Origin: Gemmatimonadales bacterium
GTDB taxonomy: Bacteria > Gemmatimonadota > Gemmatimonadetes > Longimicrobiales > Gaopeijiaceae
Reading direction: 5' to 3'
NCBI GenBank assembly: GCA_007692605.1
Contig: REBS01000107.1
Coordinates: 1-37,425, forward strand
DNA: 37,425 nucleotides
Positions 1 through 8,015 of the stretch are shown here, piece by piece. A model generated the notes under the pieces. That model worked only from the letters and a program-made list of their open reading frames with translations, made no database searches and was not told the origin of the DNA. Numbering within the stretch: position 1 is the stretch's first letter; each line of letters begins with the position of its first letter. The position numbers and the translations under genes were made by a program.

Positions 1-1154
1 CCCGGCAGCTCGGCGGGGGTGATGGCGCCGTCCTCTTCGACGAGCACCATGGCGCGCTCCAGGACATTCTCGAGCTCCCGCACATTCCCCGGCCAGGGAT
101 ACCGGGCCAGGCACTCCAGGGCCTCGGGGGTGATCGCGGGCGCCTCCATCCCCATCCGCTGCGCGTGGCGTTCGAGAAGGAGCCGCGTCAGCATCGGCAG
201 ATCCTCGGGCCGTTCCCTCAACGAAGGCAGGCTCAGCGTCACGACGGCGAGCCTGAAGTAGAGATCTTCGCGAAATCCCCCCTCGACGCTGGCCTCCTTT
301 AGGTTCCGGTTCGACGCCGCGATCACCCGCACGTCGACGTCATGGTTCGCCGACTCCCCCACCCGACGGATCTCTCCCTCCTGAAGGGCGCGCAGGAGCT
401 TGACCTGCAGCGACTCGGGCAGATCCCCCACCTCGTCCAGGAAGAGCGTGCCCCCGTGCGCGGCGTCGAACAGCCCCTCGCGATCGCGGTCGGCGCCCGA
501 GAAGGCTCCCTTCACGTGCCCGAAGAACTCCGACTCCAGAAGGTTCTCGGGGATCGCCCCGCAGTTGACCGCCACAAAGGCCTCCCCGGATCGCGAGGAC
601 TCTTCGTGGATCAGACGCGCCACCAGCTCCTTTCCCGTTCCCGTGTCTCCCTGGATCAGGACCGAGGTCGGATGCCGGGCGACCTTGCGCGCCATGTCCA
701 CCACCCGCGTCATGGCGGGGGCCTCGGCCACGATCCCCCCGTAGCGCCGCTGGACCGCCACCTCTTCACGCAGCCTTCCGACCTCGCGCCTCAGGTCCTC
801 GCGCTCCTCGGCCTTCTTCAGGGTGAGGAGGACCTCTTCGGCACCGAAGGGCTTGTGGAGGTAGTCGTAGGCGCCGCGCTTCATGGCGTCCATCGCCAGG
901 TTCATGCTTCCGTAGGCGCTCATGACGAGCACGGTGGCCGTGCCCCCCTCACCCTTGTAGCGCTCCACGAACTCGAGTCCGTCCATACCGGGCATGCGCA
1001 CATCGGTCAGGATGAAGTCCGGAGAGGCCTCCCTGGCCATGCGGAGCCCGGTCTCGGCATCCGACGCGAGGATCACCTCGTAGCCACCGTCATCCAGGAT
1101 GAGCGAGAGGGTCTTGCGGAGCCCCGCATCGTCGTCGACCACCAGAACCTTCAT
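1..1154 (-). CDS. NtrC-family sigma-54-dependent response regulator (3' end cut by window)
   Basis: This is a receiver domain joined to a sigma-54-interacting AAA+ domain. The start and about 384 codons are visible; the C-terminal DNA-binding part lies outside the window. The receiver has the acidic cluster VVDDD near residue 5, phospho-acceptor D51 (ILTDVRMPG) and a YLHKPF lysine near 101. The AAA+ domain has Walker A GDTGTGKE at 169-176 and a LFLDEVGD Walker B. The sigma-54 contact loop reads GAFSGA (216-221) where the family normally has GAFTGA, a conservative Thr-to-Ser change. Its ATG overlaps the stop of the upstream kinase gene as ATGA, so the pair is translationally coupled and almost certainly a cognate two-component system. 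The target is unknown; the nearest plausible ones are the pilin genes upstream. Class is certain, the specific role is not. Confidence 0.93.
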   Translation of the reverse strand, partial: MKVLVVDDDAGLRKTLSLILDDGGYEVILASDAETGLRMAREASPDFILTDVRMPGMDGLEFVERYKGEGGTATVLVMSAYGSMNLAMDAMKRGAYDYLHKPFGAEEVLLTLKKAEEREDLRREVGRLREEVAVQRRYGGIVAEAPAMTRVVDMARKVARHPTSVLIQGDTGTGKELVARLIHEESSRSGEAFVAVNCGAIPENLLESEFFGHVKGAFSGADRDREGLFDAAHGGTLFLDEVGDLPESLQVKLLRALQEGEIRRVGESANHDVDVRVIAASNRNLKEASVEGGFREDLYFRLAVVTLSLPSLRERPEDLPMLTRLLLERHAQRMGMEAPAITPEALECLARYPWPGNVRELENVLERAMVLVEEDGAITPAELP

Positions 1155-2464
1155 CGTGCCTCCATGGTTTCGGTTTCGGCGTGGGCGGGGGCCGAGGTCC
1201 CTTCGGGTTCGATTCCGGGCAGATGCACCTCGAAGCGTGCGCCCCCATCCTCGCGGTTCGAGGCCTTGATGTCACCGCCGAGCTCCCCGACCATGCGGGC
1301 GACCAGCGCCAGCCCCATCCCGGTCCCCTCCCCCACATCCCGCGTGGTGAAGAAGGGATCGAAGATCCTGGGGAGGTCTTCATCGGCGATCCCCGGGCCG
1401 CGGTCCACGACCTCGATCACCACGGTACGGGGGCCCGCATCGATCGGAGGGGGCGCCTTGACCTTCAGGAGCTGGGCGAGCCGGCGGCGATGCGTGTAGT
1501 CCACCTGGGGAGGATCATCGGTACGCCGCTTGGGCATCGGGACCTCGTGGTCCGAGGCACTTCCGACCCGCATGCGCAGCTCGATGTCGATCGAGCCCGA
1601 CGCCCGCGACGCCAGCACGGCGTTTTCGACCAGGTTGGTGACGATGCGCTCGAGGAGCCGTGGGTGCACCCGAACCCGGGGGAGGTCGTCGGGGGCGGCA
1701 TACCGGAGGTCGTCTTCGGCGACGCCGAGGCGCCCGGCCGTCTCCCGGACGAACCCCTCGACCACCAGGGCCGGATCAATGAGCGGCTGCTGGCCCGCGG
1801 CCTCCTCGGTCCGTCCGAAGGCCAGGATGTGACGGATGATCGCGTCGATGCGCTCGACCTCGCCGCGTGCGTCTTCGAGAATGGTCTCGACCTCCTTGCC
1901 CGTCTCCACGCGCCGCTCGACGATGTCCAGGTAGCCCCGGACCGCCGCCAGGGGGTTGCCGATCTCGTGGGCGACCCCGGCGGCGAGGGTGCCGACCGAG
2001 GCGAGGCGGGCGGCGCGGACGAGCTCCTGGGTGGCGGCCGTCAGGTCTCGGTTGGTCTCCTCGAGGGAGACGACGTTGGCGGCCAGCGCGTCCTTTTCCT
2101 CGATCAGGTGCGAGGCGAGGGTGTTCACACTGGTCACGATCCGGTCGAGCTCGGTCAGCTTCTGCGAGGGGATGCGGTGCTCGAGGTCGCCCCGGGCGAT
2201 CCGCTCCGCATGTCCGACGATCTGCTCCACCGGCTTGACCACGGTGCGCCGGAGCGCGGTGCGCAGGAAGAGGAAGAGGATCACGAGCTCGGCCAGCACG
2301 ATCAGCGTCAGCGCGATGAGCGCCCGGAAGGTCGACTCCACCACCGGCAGCAGCGCCGCCGCCGCCAGCACCGCCACCAGCACCGCCGCCACGAAGAGCA
2401 GCGAGGTCGATACGACGAGCTCACGCCGAATCGAGGTGGAGGCGCGCGAAGCGGATGGAGTCAT
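1151..2464 (-). CDS. Membrane sensor histidine kinase (HAMP, HisKA, HATPase_c)
   Basis: This is the presumed partner kinase of the sigma-54 regulator it overlaps by 4 bases. With the ATG at 2464 it is 437 residues. Two transmembrane helices (about 15-38 and 47-70) are separated by fewer than ten residues, so there is no real periplasmic sensor domain. A HAMP linker follows (about 70-125), then the H box GVAHEIGNPL with phospho-acceptor His at about 166. The ATPase domain shows the N box (IVTNLVENAV), the G1 box DRGPGIAD and the G2 box GTGMGLAL. A charged, proline-rich stretch of about 43 residues (302-345) is inserted between the N and G1 boxes and is longer than usual. The reading frame extends upstream to 2611, but that extension is low-complexity. 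No strong Shine-Dalgarno sequence is seen at 2464, so the start is moderately sure. The 219 bases up to the pilin gene show no clear promoter. Confidence 0.92.
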   Translation of the reverse strand: MTPSASRASTSIRRELVVSTSLLFVAAVLVAVLAAAALLPVVESTFRALIALTLIVLAELVILFLFLRTALRRTVVKPVEQIVGHAERIARGDLEHRIPSQKLTELDRIVTSVNTLASHLIEEKDALAANVVSLEETNRDLTAATQELVRAARLASVGTLAAGVAHEIGNPLAAVRGYLDIVERRVETGKEVETILEDARGEVERIDAIIRHILAFGRTEEAAGQQPLIDPALVVEGFVRETAGRLGVAEDDLRYAAPDDLPRVRVHPRLLERIVTNLVENAVLASRASGSIDIELRMRVGSASDHEVPMPKRRTDDPPQVDYTHRRRLAQLLKVKAPPPIDAGPRTVVIEVVDRGPGIADEDLPRIFDPFFTTRDVGEGTGMGLALVARMVGELGGDIKASNREDGGARFEVHLPGIEPEGTSAPAHAETETMEAR

Positions 2465-2683
2465 GGGGGACGATCCCGGATGTGACGAGGAGCCCGACAA
2501 CGCGGACTCAGGCGGACGAAGGGGCGCCGAACCGGGAGGAATGTTGGCACGCCAAGGGGTCGCGGCGCAACCGGAGGAGCCGCGATCCGGCGCTCTCCAT
2601 CGAAAGCGCACACAGCCCCTGTGACAGCATCGAGCAAATCCGCGGCCCGGGAGACGGACACGGAAAGACGAAAACGAGGGGCG

Positions 2684-3148
2684 CTACCGGGAGCAGCTCA
2701 CTACGCCCGGGACTTCAGCAGGCTCGCCATCCGATGGGTCCGCCGAGCCGTAGTAGATCCCGCAGGTCATGGCAGGGAAAAACGAATGGCTTGCTTGAGC
2801 TGCCCATCCTTCGTTGCTTGCCGCGGTGATCGTGAGGTCGACGCCTCGGGAAGGCCGAACGTCCAGCTCTTCGAGACTGTTGCTGTACCCGGTGTCGTCA
2901 CTCCAGTAGATCTCCTGCGACGTCCACAGGTTCCGCAAGTCCGAGATGGCTGCCGACCTGAAGGCATGCGCCCGCGACTCCATGTAGCGGGGAATCGCGA
3001 TCATCGCCAGGATGCCGATGATCAGCACAACGATTAGGAGTTCGACCAGAGTGAAGCCCGCCCGAACCGTGGGCCTGGGACGACGGGTGCTCGTGCCACG
3101 CCGTCCCAGACGGTCTGAGTTTCGATACCAGCAACCTGAGAAATACAT
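2684..3148 (-). CDS. Type IV pilin-like protein, second copy (probably minor pilin)
   Basis: A 154-residue protein with a prepilin signature: a basic leader of about 30 residues, Gly followed by FTLVELLIVVLIIGILAMIA, with the conserved Glu five residues after the cleavage point. It should be processed by PilD prepilin peptidase at G/F and assembled through the hydrophobic helix. The leader is longer than the 6-10 residues usual for type IVa pilins. The start is supported by AAGAGG a few bases upstream. The C-terminal half is globular, with two cysteines about 22 residues apart (TCGIYYG and GVVSC) that could form the classic C-terminal disulphide loop. The upstream pilin has the same pattern, so the two look like paralogues. 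A strong terminator lies between them, which suggests lower expression of this copy. It could also be a type II secretion pseudopilin, but the PilSR context favours pili. Confidence 0.9.
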   Translation of the reverse strand: MYFSGCWYRNSDRLGRRGTSTRRPRPTVRAGFTLVELLIVVLIIGILAMIAIPRYMESRAHAFRSAAISDLRNLWTSQEIYWSDDTGYSNSLEELDVRPSRGVDLTITAASNEGWAAQASHSFFPAMTCGIYYGSADPSDGEPAEVPGVVSCSR

Positions 3149-3170
3149 GGGAACCTCTTGAGATGGAAAA

Positions 3171-3201
3171 GGGCCCGCGGAGAAGGATTCTCCGCGGGCC
3201 C
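3171..3201 (-). terminator. Perfect 14-bp hairpin terminator between the two pilin genes
   Basis: The arms 3171-3184 (GGGCCCGCGGAGAA) and 3188-3201 are exact reverse complements around a 3-base loop. On the minus strand the stem is followed by TTTTCC, a short U-tract. It lies 31 bases past the stop of the first pilin and about 22 bases before the ATG of the second. It therefore looks like an intrinsic terminator or partial attenuator ending most transcripts after the first pilin. Confidence 0.88.
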
Positions 3202-3232
3202 ATCCAGCTTATTTCCGGAACCTTGTCAGCTA

Positions 3233-3652
3233 CTACGCTTCTTCCGTGGCCCCGCAAACGATCACTCCCGAAGCGACCGTGGCGTCGAGCGGATTGTCTG
3301 CTTCACCGATTGCGATCGCACACTGGTTCTCATCATCGGGCATACCGGCGTGCTCAACCGTCGCGAACCAGCCGCTCTGGTTTCCATCCCCGGCCACCAC
3401 CGACACGCCACTGCTGGTGGCGAAAAGGGCATCAGTCACAAGTGCGGACGGAACTGCATACGTGTATTCGTTTGCCGGATCCGCATAGAACTGCTCCTGG
3501 ATGGTCTGCAGGTTGCGCAGGTCCGACTGCATCGACGAGACGAACGCGCGCTCACGGGTCTGGCTGAAGCGCGGAATCGCGATGGCGGCGAGGATGCCGA
3601 TGATCACGACCACGATCAGCAGCTCGATGAGGGTGAATCCTTTCTTGTTCAT
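3233..3652 (-). CDS. pilA: Type IV pilin (probable major pilin, PilA-like)
   Basis: A 139-residue prepilin with a short classic leader: MNKKG followed by FTLIELLIVVVIIGILAAIA and the conserved Glu at mature position 5. This start was chosen over the longer frame beginning at 3685 because it gives a canonical leader and has AGGAG seven bases upstream. The N-terminal helix runs on into a globular domain ending with a cysteine pair (NQCAIAIG and GVIVCG), likely a disulphide loop. Pilins polymerise into envelope-spanning filaments for twitching, adhesion or DNA uptake; none of the assembly genes (pilB, pilT, pilC, pilQ) is in the window. A sigma-54-type promoter about 72 bases upstream and the nearby PilS-PilR-like pair fit the known PilSR-RpoN control of pilA in Pseudomonas and Myxococcus. 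The gene symbol rests on these features, not on alignment. Confidence 0.9.
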   Translation of the reverse strand: MNKKGFTLIELLIVVVIIGILAAIAIPRFSQTRERAFVSSMQSDLRNLQTIQEQFYADPANEYTYAVPSALVTDALFATSSGVSVVAGDGNQSGWFATVEHAGMPDDENQCAIAIGEADNPLDATVASGVIVCGATEEA

Positions 3653-3723
3653 TTTGTAGCTCCTGACGGAGTGGTTGGAGATCACGAGCGCCTTTCGCCC
3701 GCTTCGACCGGCAAGAAGAAGTG

Positions 3724-3738
3724 GCAGGGGCTGTGCCG
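3724..3738 (-). promoter_or_regulatory. Candidate sigma-54 (-24/-12) promoter of the first pilin gene
   Basis: On the minus strand the sequence reads CGGCAC AGCCC CTGC. Compared with the consensus TGGCAC-N5-TTGC it differs at one base in each element, and the invariant GG and GC are separated by exactly 10 bases. It lies 72 bases upstream of the pilin ATG, giving a leader of about 60 bases. Two sigma-54 activator genes are close by, which raises the prior. No UAS for the activator was identified. Confidence 0.6.
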
Positions 3739-3821
3739 TTCGGGGTCGGGAGCGGGAAAACCCTTGTGCGCCAATGATTTCCAGCTACCCGTTACCCACC
3801 CGTGGCCATCCACCCCCACCG

Positions 3822-3861
3822 CCTTCATCTTGGATTCTGCAAGCGCCTTGCAGGATGAAGG
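3822..3861 (-). other. Two-tier inverted repeat between glycosyltransferase and pilin genes
   Basis: The inner arms CTGCAAG (3837-3843) and CTTGCAG (3847-3853) pair across a 3-base loop. The outer arms CCTTCATC (3822-3829) and GATGAAGG (3854-3861) extend the stem, leaving a 7-base one-sided bulge. It begins about 40 bases after the glycosyltransferase stop on the minus strand. No U-tract follows, so it may be a weak or Rho-assisted terminator, a 3'-end stabiliser or a protein site upstream of the sigma-54 promoter. Confidence 0.45.
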
Positions 3862-3903
3862 ATCGGGCGGGGCGTGACCATGGCACATGGGGCCTGCCCT
3901 GTT

Positions 3904-4845
3904 CTACCGGTCCCACTCCGCGACCTCGGGCCGCTCCCACCGCTCGGCCTTTGGCGAAAACCAGTTCGTCCGCACGATGTGCCAGAAGGCCGCCACCCCG
4001 TCCCGCCACCCGATCTTCTTGCCCTCGTCGTACGATCGCCCCCGGTAGCTGATCGGGAGCTCGTAGATGCGGGCCCCCGCCTGACTGAGCCGTGCCGTGA
4101 TCTCGGGTTCGATCCCGAACCGGTCGCGGGTCAGCGGAAGGGTCTCGAGCAGGTCCCGACGAATCAGCTTGTAGCAGGTCTCCATGTCGGTCAGGTTCAG
4201 ATCGGTGAAGACGTTGCTCATCAGGGTCAGCACCCGGTTGCCCACCGAGTGCCAGAACAGGTGCACCCGGTGCGCCCCACCCCCCAGGAAGCGGGAGCCG
4301 TAGACGGCGTCGGCCCACCCCGCCAGGATTGGCTCCAGGAGCATGGGAAGCTCCCATGGGTCGTACTCGAGATCGGCGTCCTGGATTGCTACCACGTGCC
4401 CCCGGGCGGCCTCGAATCCGGTCCGGAGCGCCGCCCCCTTCCCCTGGTTCCGCTCCTGGAAGATCAGCGTCTCGATCAGTCCCTCTTCTTCGAGCGACCG
4501 GAGCAGGGGCCGCGTCCCGTCGCCGGAGCCATCGTCCACGACCACCACGTCGAGGGCCAGGGGAAGCGCCCGGACGCGCCGGAGCACCGACTCGACCGTG
4601 GCCTCCTCGTTGTAGGTGGGGATCACGACGGAGAGGATCACGCGGTCCCAGGCGAGGGGCGCCCCCGGGGGAGGCATGGGCCGACCACTCGGCGCCATGG
4701 GCCAGGCGCCCCCGGTGAACGTCCGGACCTCGCCGGTGGCCGGCTCTCTGCCAGCCCTCGCCCGACCGGCCGGGCGATCCTCCCCGGCCGGCGGCTCCTT
4801 CCCCCCGGCCGGATGATCCGTCCTCCCCGCCGCCCCGCCCGACAT
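3904..4845 (-). CDS. Family 2 glycosyltransferase (polyprenol-phosphate mannose synthase-like)
   Basis: A GT-A fold transferase that probably moves a sugar from a nucleotide donor to a polyprenyl phosphate or envelope acceptor. The GT2 core starts with VVIPTYNEE. It has VVVVDDGSGDGT and the metal-binding region QDADLEYDP, then YGSRF and METCYKL, all typical of DPM1/GtrB-like enzymes. No C-terminal membrane helices are visible, so it resembles soluble DPM1 more than GtrB. The first 65 or so residues are disordered, rich in PAGG/PAGR, and encoded by repeated CCGGCCGG. The true start may lie inside this region. The ATG at 4845 overlaps the upstream stop (TGATG), and a GTG at 4848 is an alternative. 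Position between pilR-like and pilin genes invites a role in pilin or surface glycosylation, but nothing in the sequence proves that. Confidence 0.88.
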   Translation of the reverse strand: MSGGAAGRTDHPAGGKEPPAGEDRPAGRARAGREPATGEVRTFTGGAWPMAPSGRPMPPPGAPLAWDRVILSVVIPTYNEEATVESVLRRVRALPLALDVVVVDDGSGDGTRPLLRSLEEEGLIETLIFQERNQGKGAALRTGFEAARGHVVAIQDADLEYDPWELPMLLEPILAGWADAVYGSRFLGGGAHRVHLFWHSVGNRVLTLMSNVFTDLNLTDMETCYKLIRRDLLETLPLTRDRFGIEPEITARLSQAGARIYELPISYRGRSYDEGKKIGWRDGVAAFWHIVRTNWFSPKAERWERPEVAEWDR

Positions 4846-6245
4846 CACTCCCCGATGCCGTACTTCGAGATCTTGCGGTAGAGGGTCGAGGGGTCGATCC
4901 CGAGCACCTCGGCCGCCCGGCTCTTGTTGCCACCCTCGGCTTCGAGCACCCAGGCGATGTAGGCCCGTTCGATCACCTCCATCGGAGGATTGGGGGGAGC
5001 GTCCTCACTCACCAGCTGCGGGGTGGGCTCTTCGACGACGCGGTCGGGCAGATGCTCCACCCCGATCGTCTCCTTCTTGCCACTCAGGATCGCCGCCCGC
5101 TCGAGGGCATTCTCGAGTTCCCGCACGTTGCCCGGCCACGGGTGCGCGGCGAGCGCCTCCATCGCCTCCTCGCCGATCCGCTTCGGCTCGCCACCCTTGG
5201 CGGCCATCTTCTCGAGGAAGTAGTCCGCCAGGAGCGGAATGTCCTCCTTGCGGTCACGAAGCGGAGGCAGATGCAGCGCGATCACGTTCAGCCGGTAGTA
5301 CAGGTCGGTACGAAACTCCCCCTTCCGGATCTGTTCTTCCAGGTCCCGGTTGGTCGCCGCCAGGATCCGCACGTCGATCGGCTCCGATTCGGTCGAGCCC
5401 ACCGGGGTGATCTCGCGCTCCTGGATGGCGCGCAGGAGCTTCACCTGGGTCTTGGCGGCCATCTCGCCGACCTCGTCCAGGAAGAAGGTCCCCCCGGCGG
5501 CGGCCGACAGGAGCCCTCGCTTGTCCTTGACGGCCCCGGTGAACGACCCCTTCACATGCCCGAAGAGCTCGCTCTCGAGCAGGCTTTCGGGGAGTGCCCC
5601 ACAGTTGATCGAGAAGAAGGGCCCGTCGCTTCGATCCGAGAGGGCGTGAAGGTAGCGCGCCATCACCTCCTTTCCGGTCCCGCTCTCCCCGGAGATCAGG
5701 ATCGTCGAGTCGGTCGGGGCCACGGTGCGCACGAGCTTCAGGGCCTCCTGGAAGGCCTTGGCCTGCCCCACGGGCGTGAAGCCGTTCACACTCCCCTGGC
5801 GCCTGATCTCCTTCTTGAGCTCCCGGTTCTCGGCCTTGAGCTGCCTCGACTCGGCCGCCCGCTTGCAGATCGCCAGGAGCTCGTCGTTCGAGAAGGGCTT
5901 CTGCAGGTAGTAGTACGCCCCCTCGTTCACGGCGCGCATCGCGGTCTGAAGAGATGCCTGTGCGGTCATGAGAATGACCTGGATCTCGGGGTCCACTTCG
6001 CGGGCGCGCGCGAGAACCTCCAGCCCCGTCGCCCCCGGCATGCGGATATCGGAGAGGAGGATGTCCGGCCGCACCTCCTCGATCGCCTCCAGCCCCTTGC
6101 GGCCCCCGAGCGCCGTGTGCACATCGTAGCCGGCGCCGCGAAAGAGGACCTCGAGCGACTCCACGATCCCCATCTCGTCGTCCACGACGAGCACCTTCAC
6201 CTTGCCCTGATCCCCATTGGCCGCCACGCTCCCCCCTCGGTTCAT
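4845..6245 (-). CDS. pilR: PilR-like sigma-54-dependent transcriptional activator
   Basis: A full-length NtrC-class regulator of about 466 residues: receiver domain with D66 (LLSDIRMPG) and the YLQKPF lysine, then an AAA+ domain. The AAA+ domain has Walker A GESGTGKE (186-193), a sigma-54 contact loop GSFTGA (233-238) and Walker B FFLDEVGE. A C-terminal Fis-type helix-turn-helix follows (NKSRAAEVLGIDPSTLYRKI). It should bind upstream of sigma-54 promoters and open them by ATP hydrolysis once phosphorylated by the kinase encoded 36 bases upstream. A six-helix PilS-type kinase and pilins in the same run support the PilR assignment over other NtrC relatives. The first ATG (6245) lacks a clear Shine-Dalgarno; a GTG at 6227 preceded by GAGGGGGG is a good alternative start. 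Confidence 0.88.
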   Translation of the reverse strand: MNRGGSVAANGDQGKVKVLVVDDEMGIVESLEVLFRGAGYDVHTALGGRKGLEAIEEVRPDILLSDIRMPGATGLEVLARAREVDPEIQVILMTAQASLQTAMRAVNEGAYYYLQKPFSNDELLAICKRAAESRQLKAENRELKKEIRRQGSVNGFTPVGQAKAFQEALKLVRTVAPTDSTILISGESGTGKEVMARYLHALSDRSDGPFFSINCGALPESLLESELFGHVKGSFTGAVKDKRGLLSAAAGGTFFLDEVGEMAAKTQVKLLRAIQEREITPVGSTESEPIDVRILAATNRDLEEQIRKGEFRTDLYYRLNVIALHLPPLRDRKEDIPLLADYFLEKMAAKGGEPKRIGEEAMEALAAHPWPGNVRELENALERAAILSGKKETIGVEHLPDRVVEEPTPQLVSEDAPPNPPMEVIERAYIAWVLEAEGGNKSRAAEVLGIDPSTLYRKISKYGIGE

Positions 6246-6281
6246 TGCCGTTGGTCATGTTTCTCTGTTCACCTGCCCCGC

Positions 6282-8015
6282 CTACCGCTCCCGTCCTGCC
6301 TCCAGTGCCGCGGGCGCCCCACTCTCGCGCGTCGGGAACCCCGAAGGAAGGTAGATCTGAAAGTCCGCCCCCCCTCCGTCGGGCACCTCGACCAGGATGA
6401 CACCCCGATGCGCCTCGACCGTGCGGTAGACCACCGCCAGGCCCAGTCCGGTCCCTCCGTCACGGGTCGTGAAGAAGGGGTCGAAGATGCGATTGACCTC
6501 GTCGGGATCGATCCCGGGGCCCTGGTCGCGGATCGAGAGCAGGATCGGGTTCTTGATCTCGACATCTTCGGGGAGAGGTGTACCGGGCACCCCCTCGAGC
6601 CGGAGCGTCACGGTGCCACCGGCCGGACTGTGCTGGACCGCATTCAGCAGCAGGTTGAAGAGCGCACGGTGGATCAGGTCGGGATCCACCGTGGCCAGAA
6701 TCTCCTGATCGGGCAACTCGCTGTGAATCCGAACCTCTCCACCCTCGGTCGCCGGGTGCTGGCCGACAAGGGCCACACAGTCCCTGGCCAACTCATTGAT
6801 CGAGACCTCTTCGACCCGGTCGACCCGGACGCGCGAGAAGTCCAGGAAGTCCGAAAGCAGCCGGCTCAGCCGGTCCGACTCCCGCACCACCATCCTCGTC
6901 AGCGCTTCCCTGTCCTGCTGCGTCAGGTTCGGCGAGGTGAACTGCTCGACCGCACTTCGAATCGACGACAGGGGGTTCTTGATCTCGTGCGCCATCGCCG
7001 CCGAGAGTTCTGCGACCGCCTCCAGCCGCTCGGTCCGCCGGTTCAGGATCGCCATCCGCTCCAGATCGGTGATGTCCTGGAAGATCGCGGTCACCGAGCG
7101 GGGCTCGTCGGGCTCGTCACGCACGAAGATCGAGACCCCAAAGACGAGCTCCTCTCCGTCCCGCACGGCGTCGGCCCGGAGCCGGTAGAGCGAGATGCCC
7201 TTGGTCAGTGCCTCTCCGAGCTTGGCGGCCAGCGCCGGAGCGCGGTTCCGGAGGGCCTCGACCGCCGACGCCCCTTCCCATTCCGCAATGTCGATCCCGA
7301 GGAGGGCTTCCCCGGCGGGATTCATGTACAGGAGCCGCCCCTTCTCATCGACGGTCACCACCCCGGTGCTGATCGAGGCCAGGATCTCCGAGGTGTCGAG
7401 GCGAAGCCGGCGGAGCTCCGACTGCATTTCCCCCAGCGCCGTACCGGTCCTGCGCAGCCGATCTCCCAGGATCCCCGTGAGGATCGCCACCAGGGTGAAC
7501 AGCACGATCTGCAGCCAGACCGCCCCGGTGAGGGTATCGGCGTGCAACCAGACGATCACCGAGAAGTACAGGATCGACGCGAGCGCCGAGATCAGCACAC
7601 CCCCGGCAATCGGGAGCAGGAGTGCCCCTTCCGAGATCACCAGGATGTAGAGCCAGGCGAACGTGCTTTCGCCGCCGCCCGTGATGTGCACCACCGCCGT
7701 GACGAGGAGCGCGTCGAAGGCCACCTGGGCGGCGTGGAAGTTCCGCCCGGGTTCGCGGTCCAGGAATTCGGTGTACCATGCAGACCCCGCGGTCACGAAG
7801 AGCGCGACGAGGAAGGCGACGGTCGAAAGGAAGGTCTGCTCTGGCTGCGCCTCTCCCCAGACGACCAGCGCGCCGAGCAGAATTCCGAGGGTGAGGACCA
7901 GTCGGCCCAGATAGATCCAGCGCAGGATGTTGCGGGGAGTGAAGCCCGCGACCCGTTCTCGCGGCTCGCGCGCAGCCCATCGGCGCACCGGGGACCCGTC
8001 CTCCGGCCTGCTCAC
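6282..8015 (-). CDS. pilS: PilS-like membrane sensor histidine kinase with PAS domain
   Basis: A 577-residue kinase starting with GTG at 8015, overlapping the upstream stop by four bases (GTGA). About five to six hydrophobic helices fill residues 30-185 with short loops, the architecture of PilS, which senses within the membrane. In Pseudomonas PilS the signal includes the pilin subunit itself. A PAS domain follows (about 205-315: ILASISTGVVTVD, MNPAGEALLG, IFQDITDLERM). Next come the H box AMAHEIKNPLSS with His at about 343, the N box LFNLLLNAVQHSP, the G1 box DQGPGIDPDE and the G2 box GGTGLGLAV. All catalytic boxes are intact. The PilR-like regulator follows after 36 bases. Specific PilS identity is inferred from the membrane topology, PAS domain and linkage to pilins. 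Confidence 0.88.
   Translation of the reverse strand: MSRPEDGSPVRRWAAREPRERVAGFTPRNILRWIYLGRLVLTLGILLGALVVWGEAQPEQTFLSTVAFLVALFVTAGSAWYTEFLDREPGRNFHAAQVAFDALLVTAVVHITGGGESTFAWLYILVISEGALLLPIAGGVLISALASILYFSVIVWLHADTLTGAVWLQIVLFTLVAILTGILGDRLRRTGTALGEMQSELRRLRLDTSEILASISTGVVTVDEKGRLLYMNPAGEALLGIDIAEWEGASAVEALRNRAPALAAKLGEALTKGISLYRLRADAVRDGEELVFGVSIFVRDEPDEPRSVTAIFQDITDLERMAILNRRTERLEAVAELSAAMAHEIKNPLSSIRSAVEQFTSPNLTQQDREALTRMVVRESDRLSRLLSDFLDFSRVRVDRVEEVSINELARDCVALVGQHPATEGGEVRIHSELPDQEILATVDPDLIHRALFNLLLNAVQHSPAGGTVTLRLEGVPGTPLPEDVEIKNPILLSIRDQGPGIDPDEVNRIFDPFFTTRDGGTGLGLAVVYRTVEAHRGVILVEVPDGGGADFQIYLPSGFPTRESGAPAALEAGRER

Noticed and set aside
3708-3723. Alternative sigma-54 site TGCCAC-N6-TTGC
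   Set aside because: The spacing is one base too long and the invariant GG is broken. The overlapping CGGCAC-N5-CTGC match is better.
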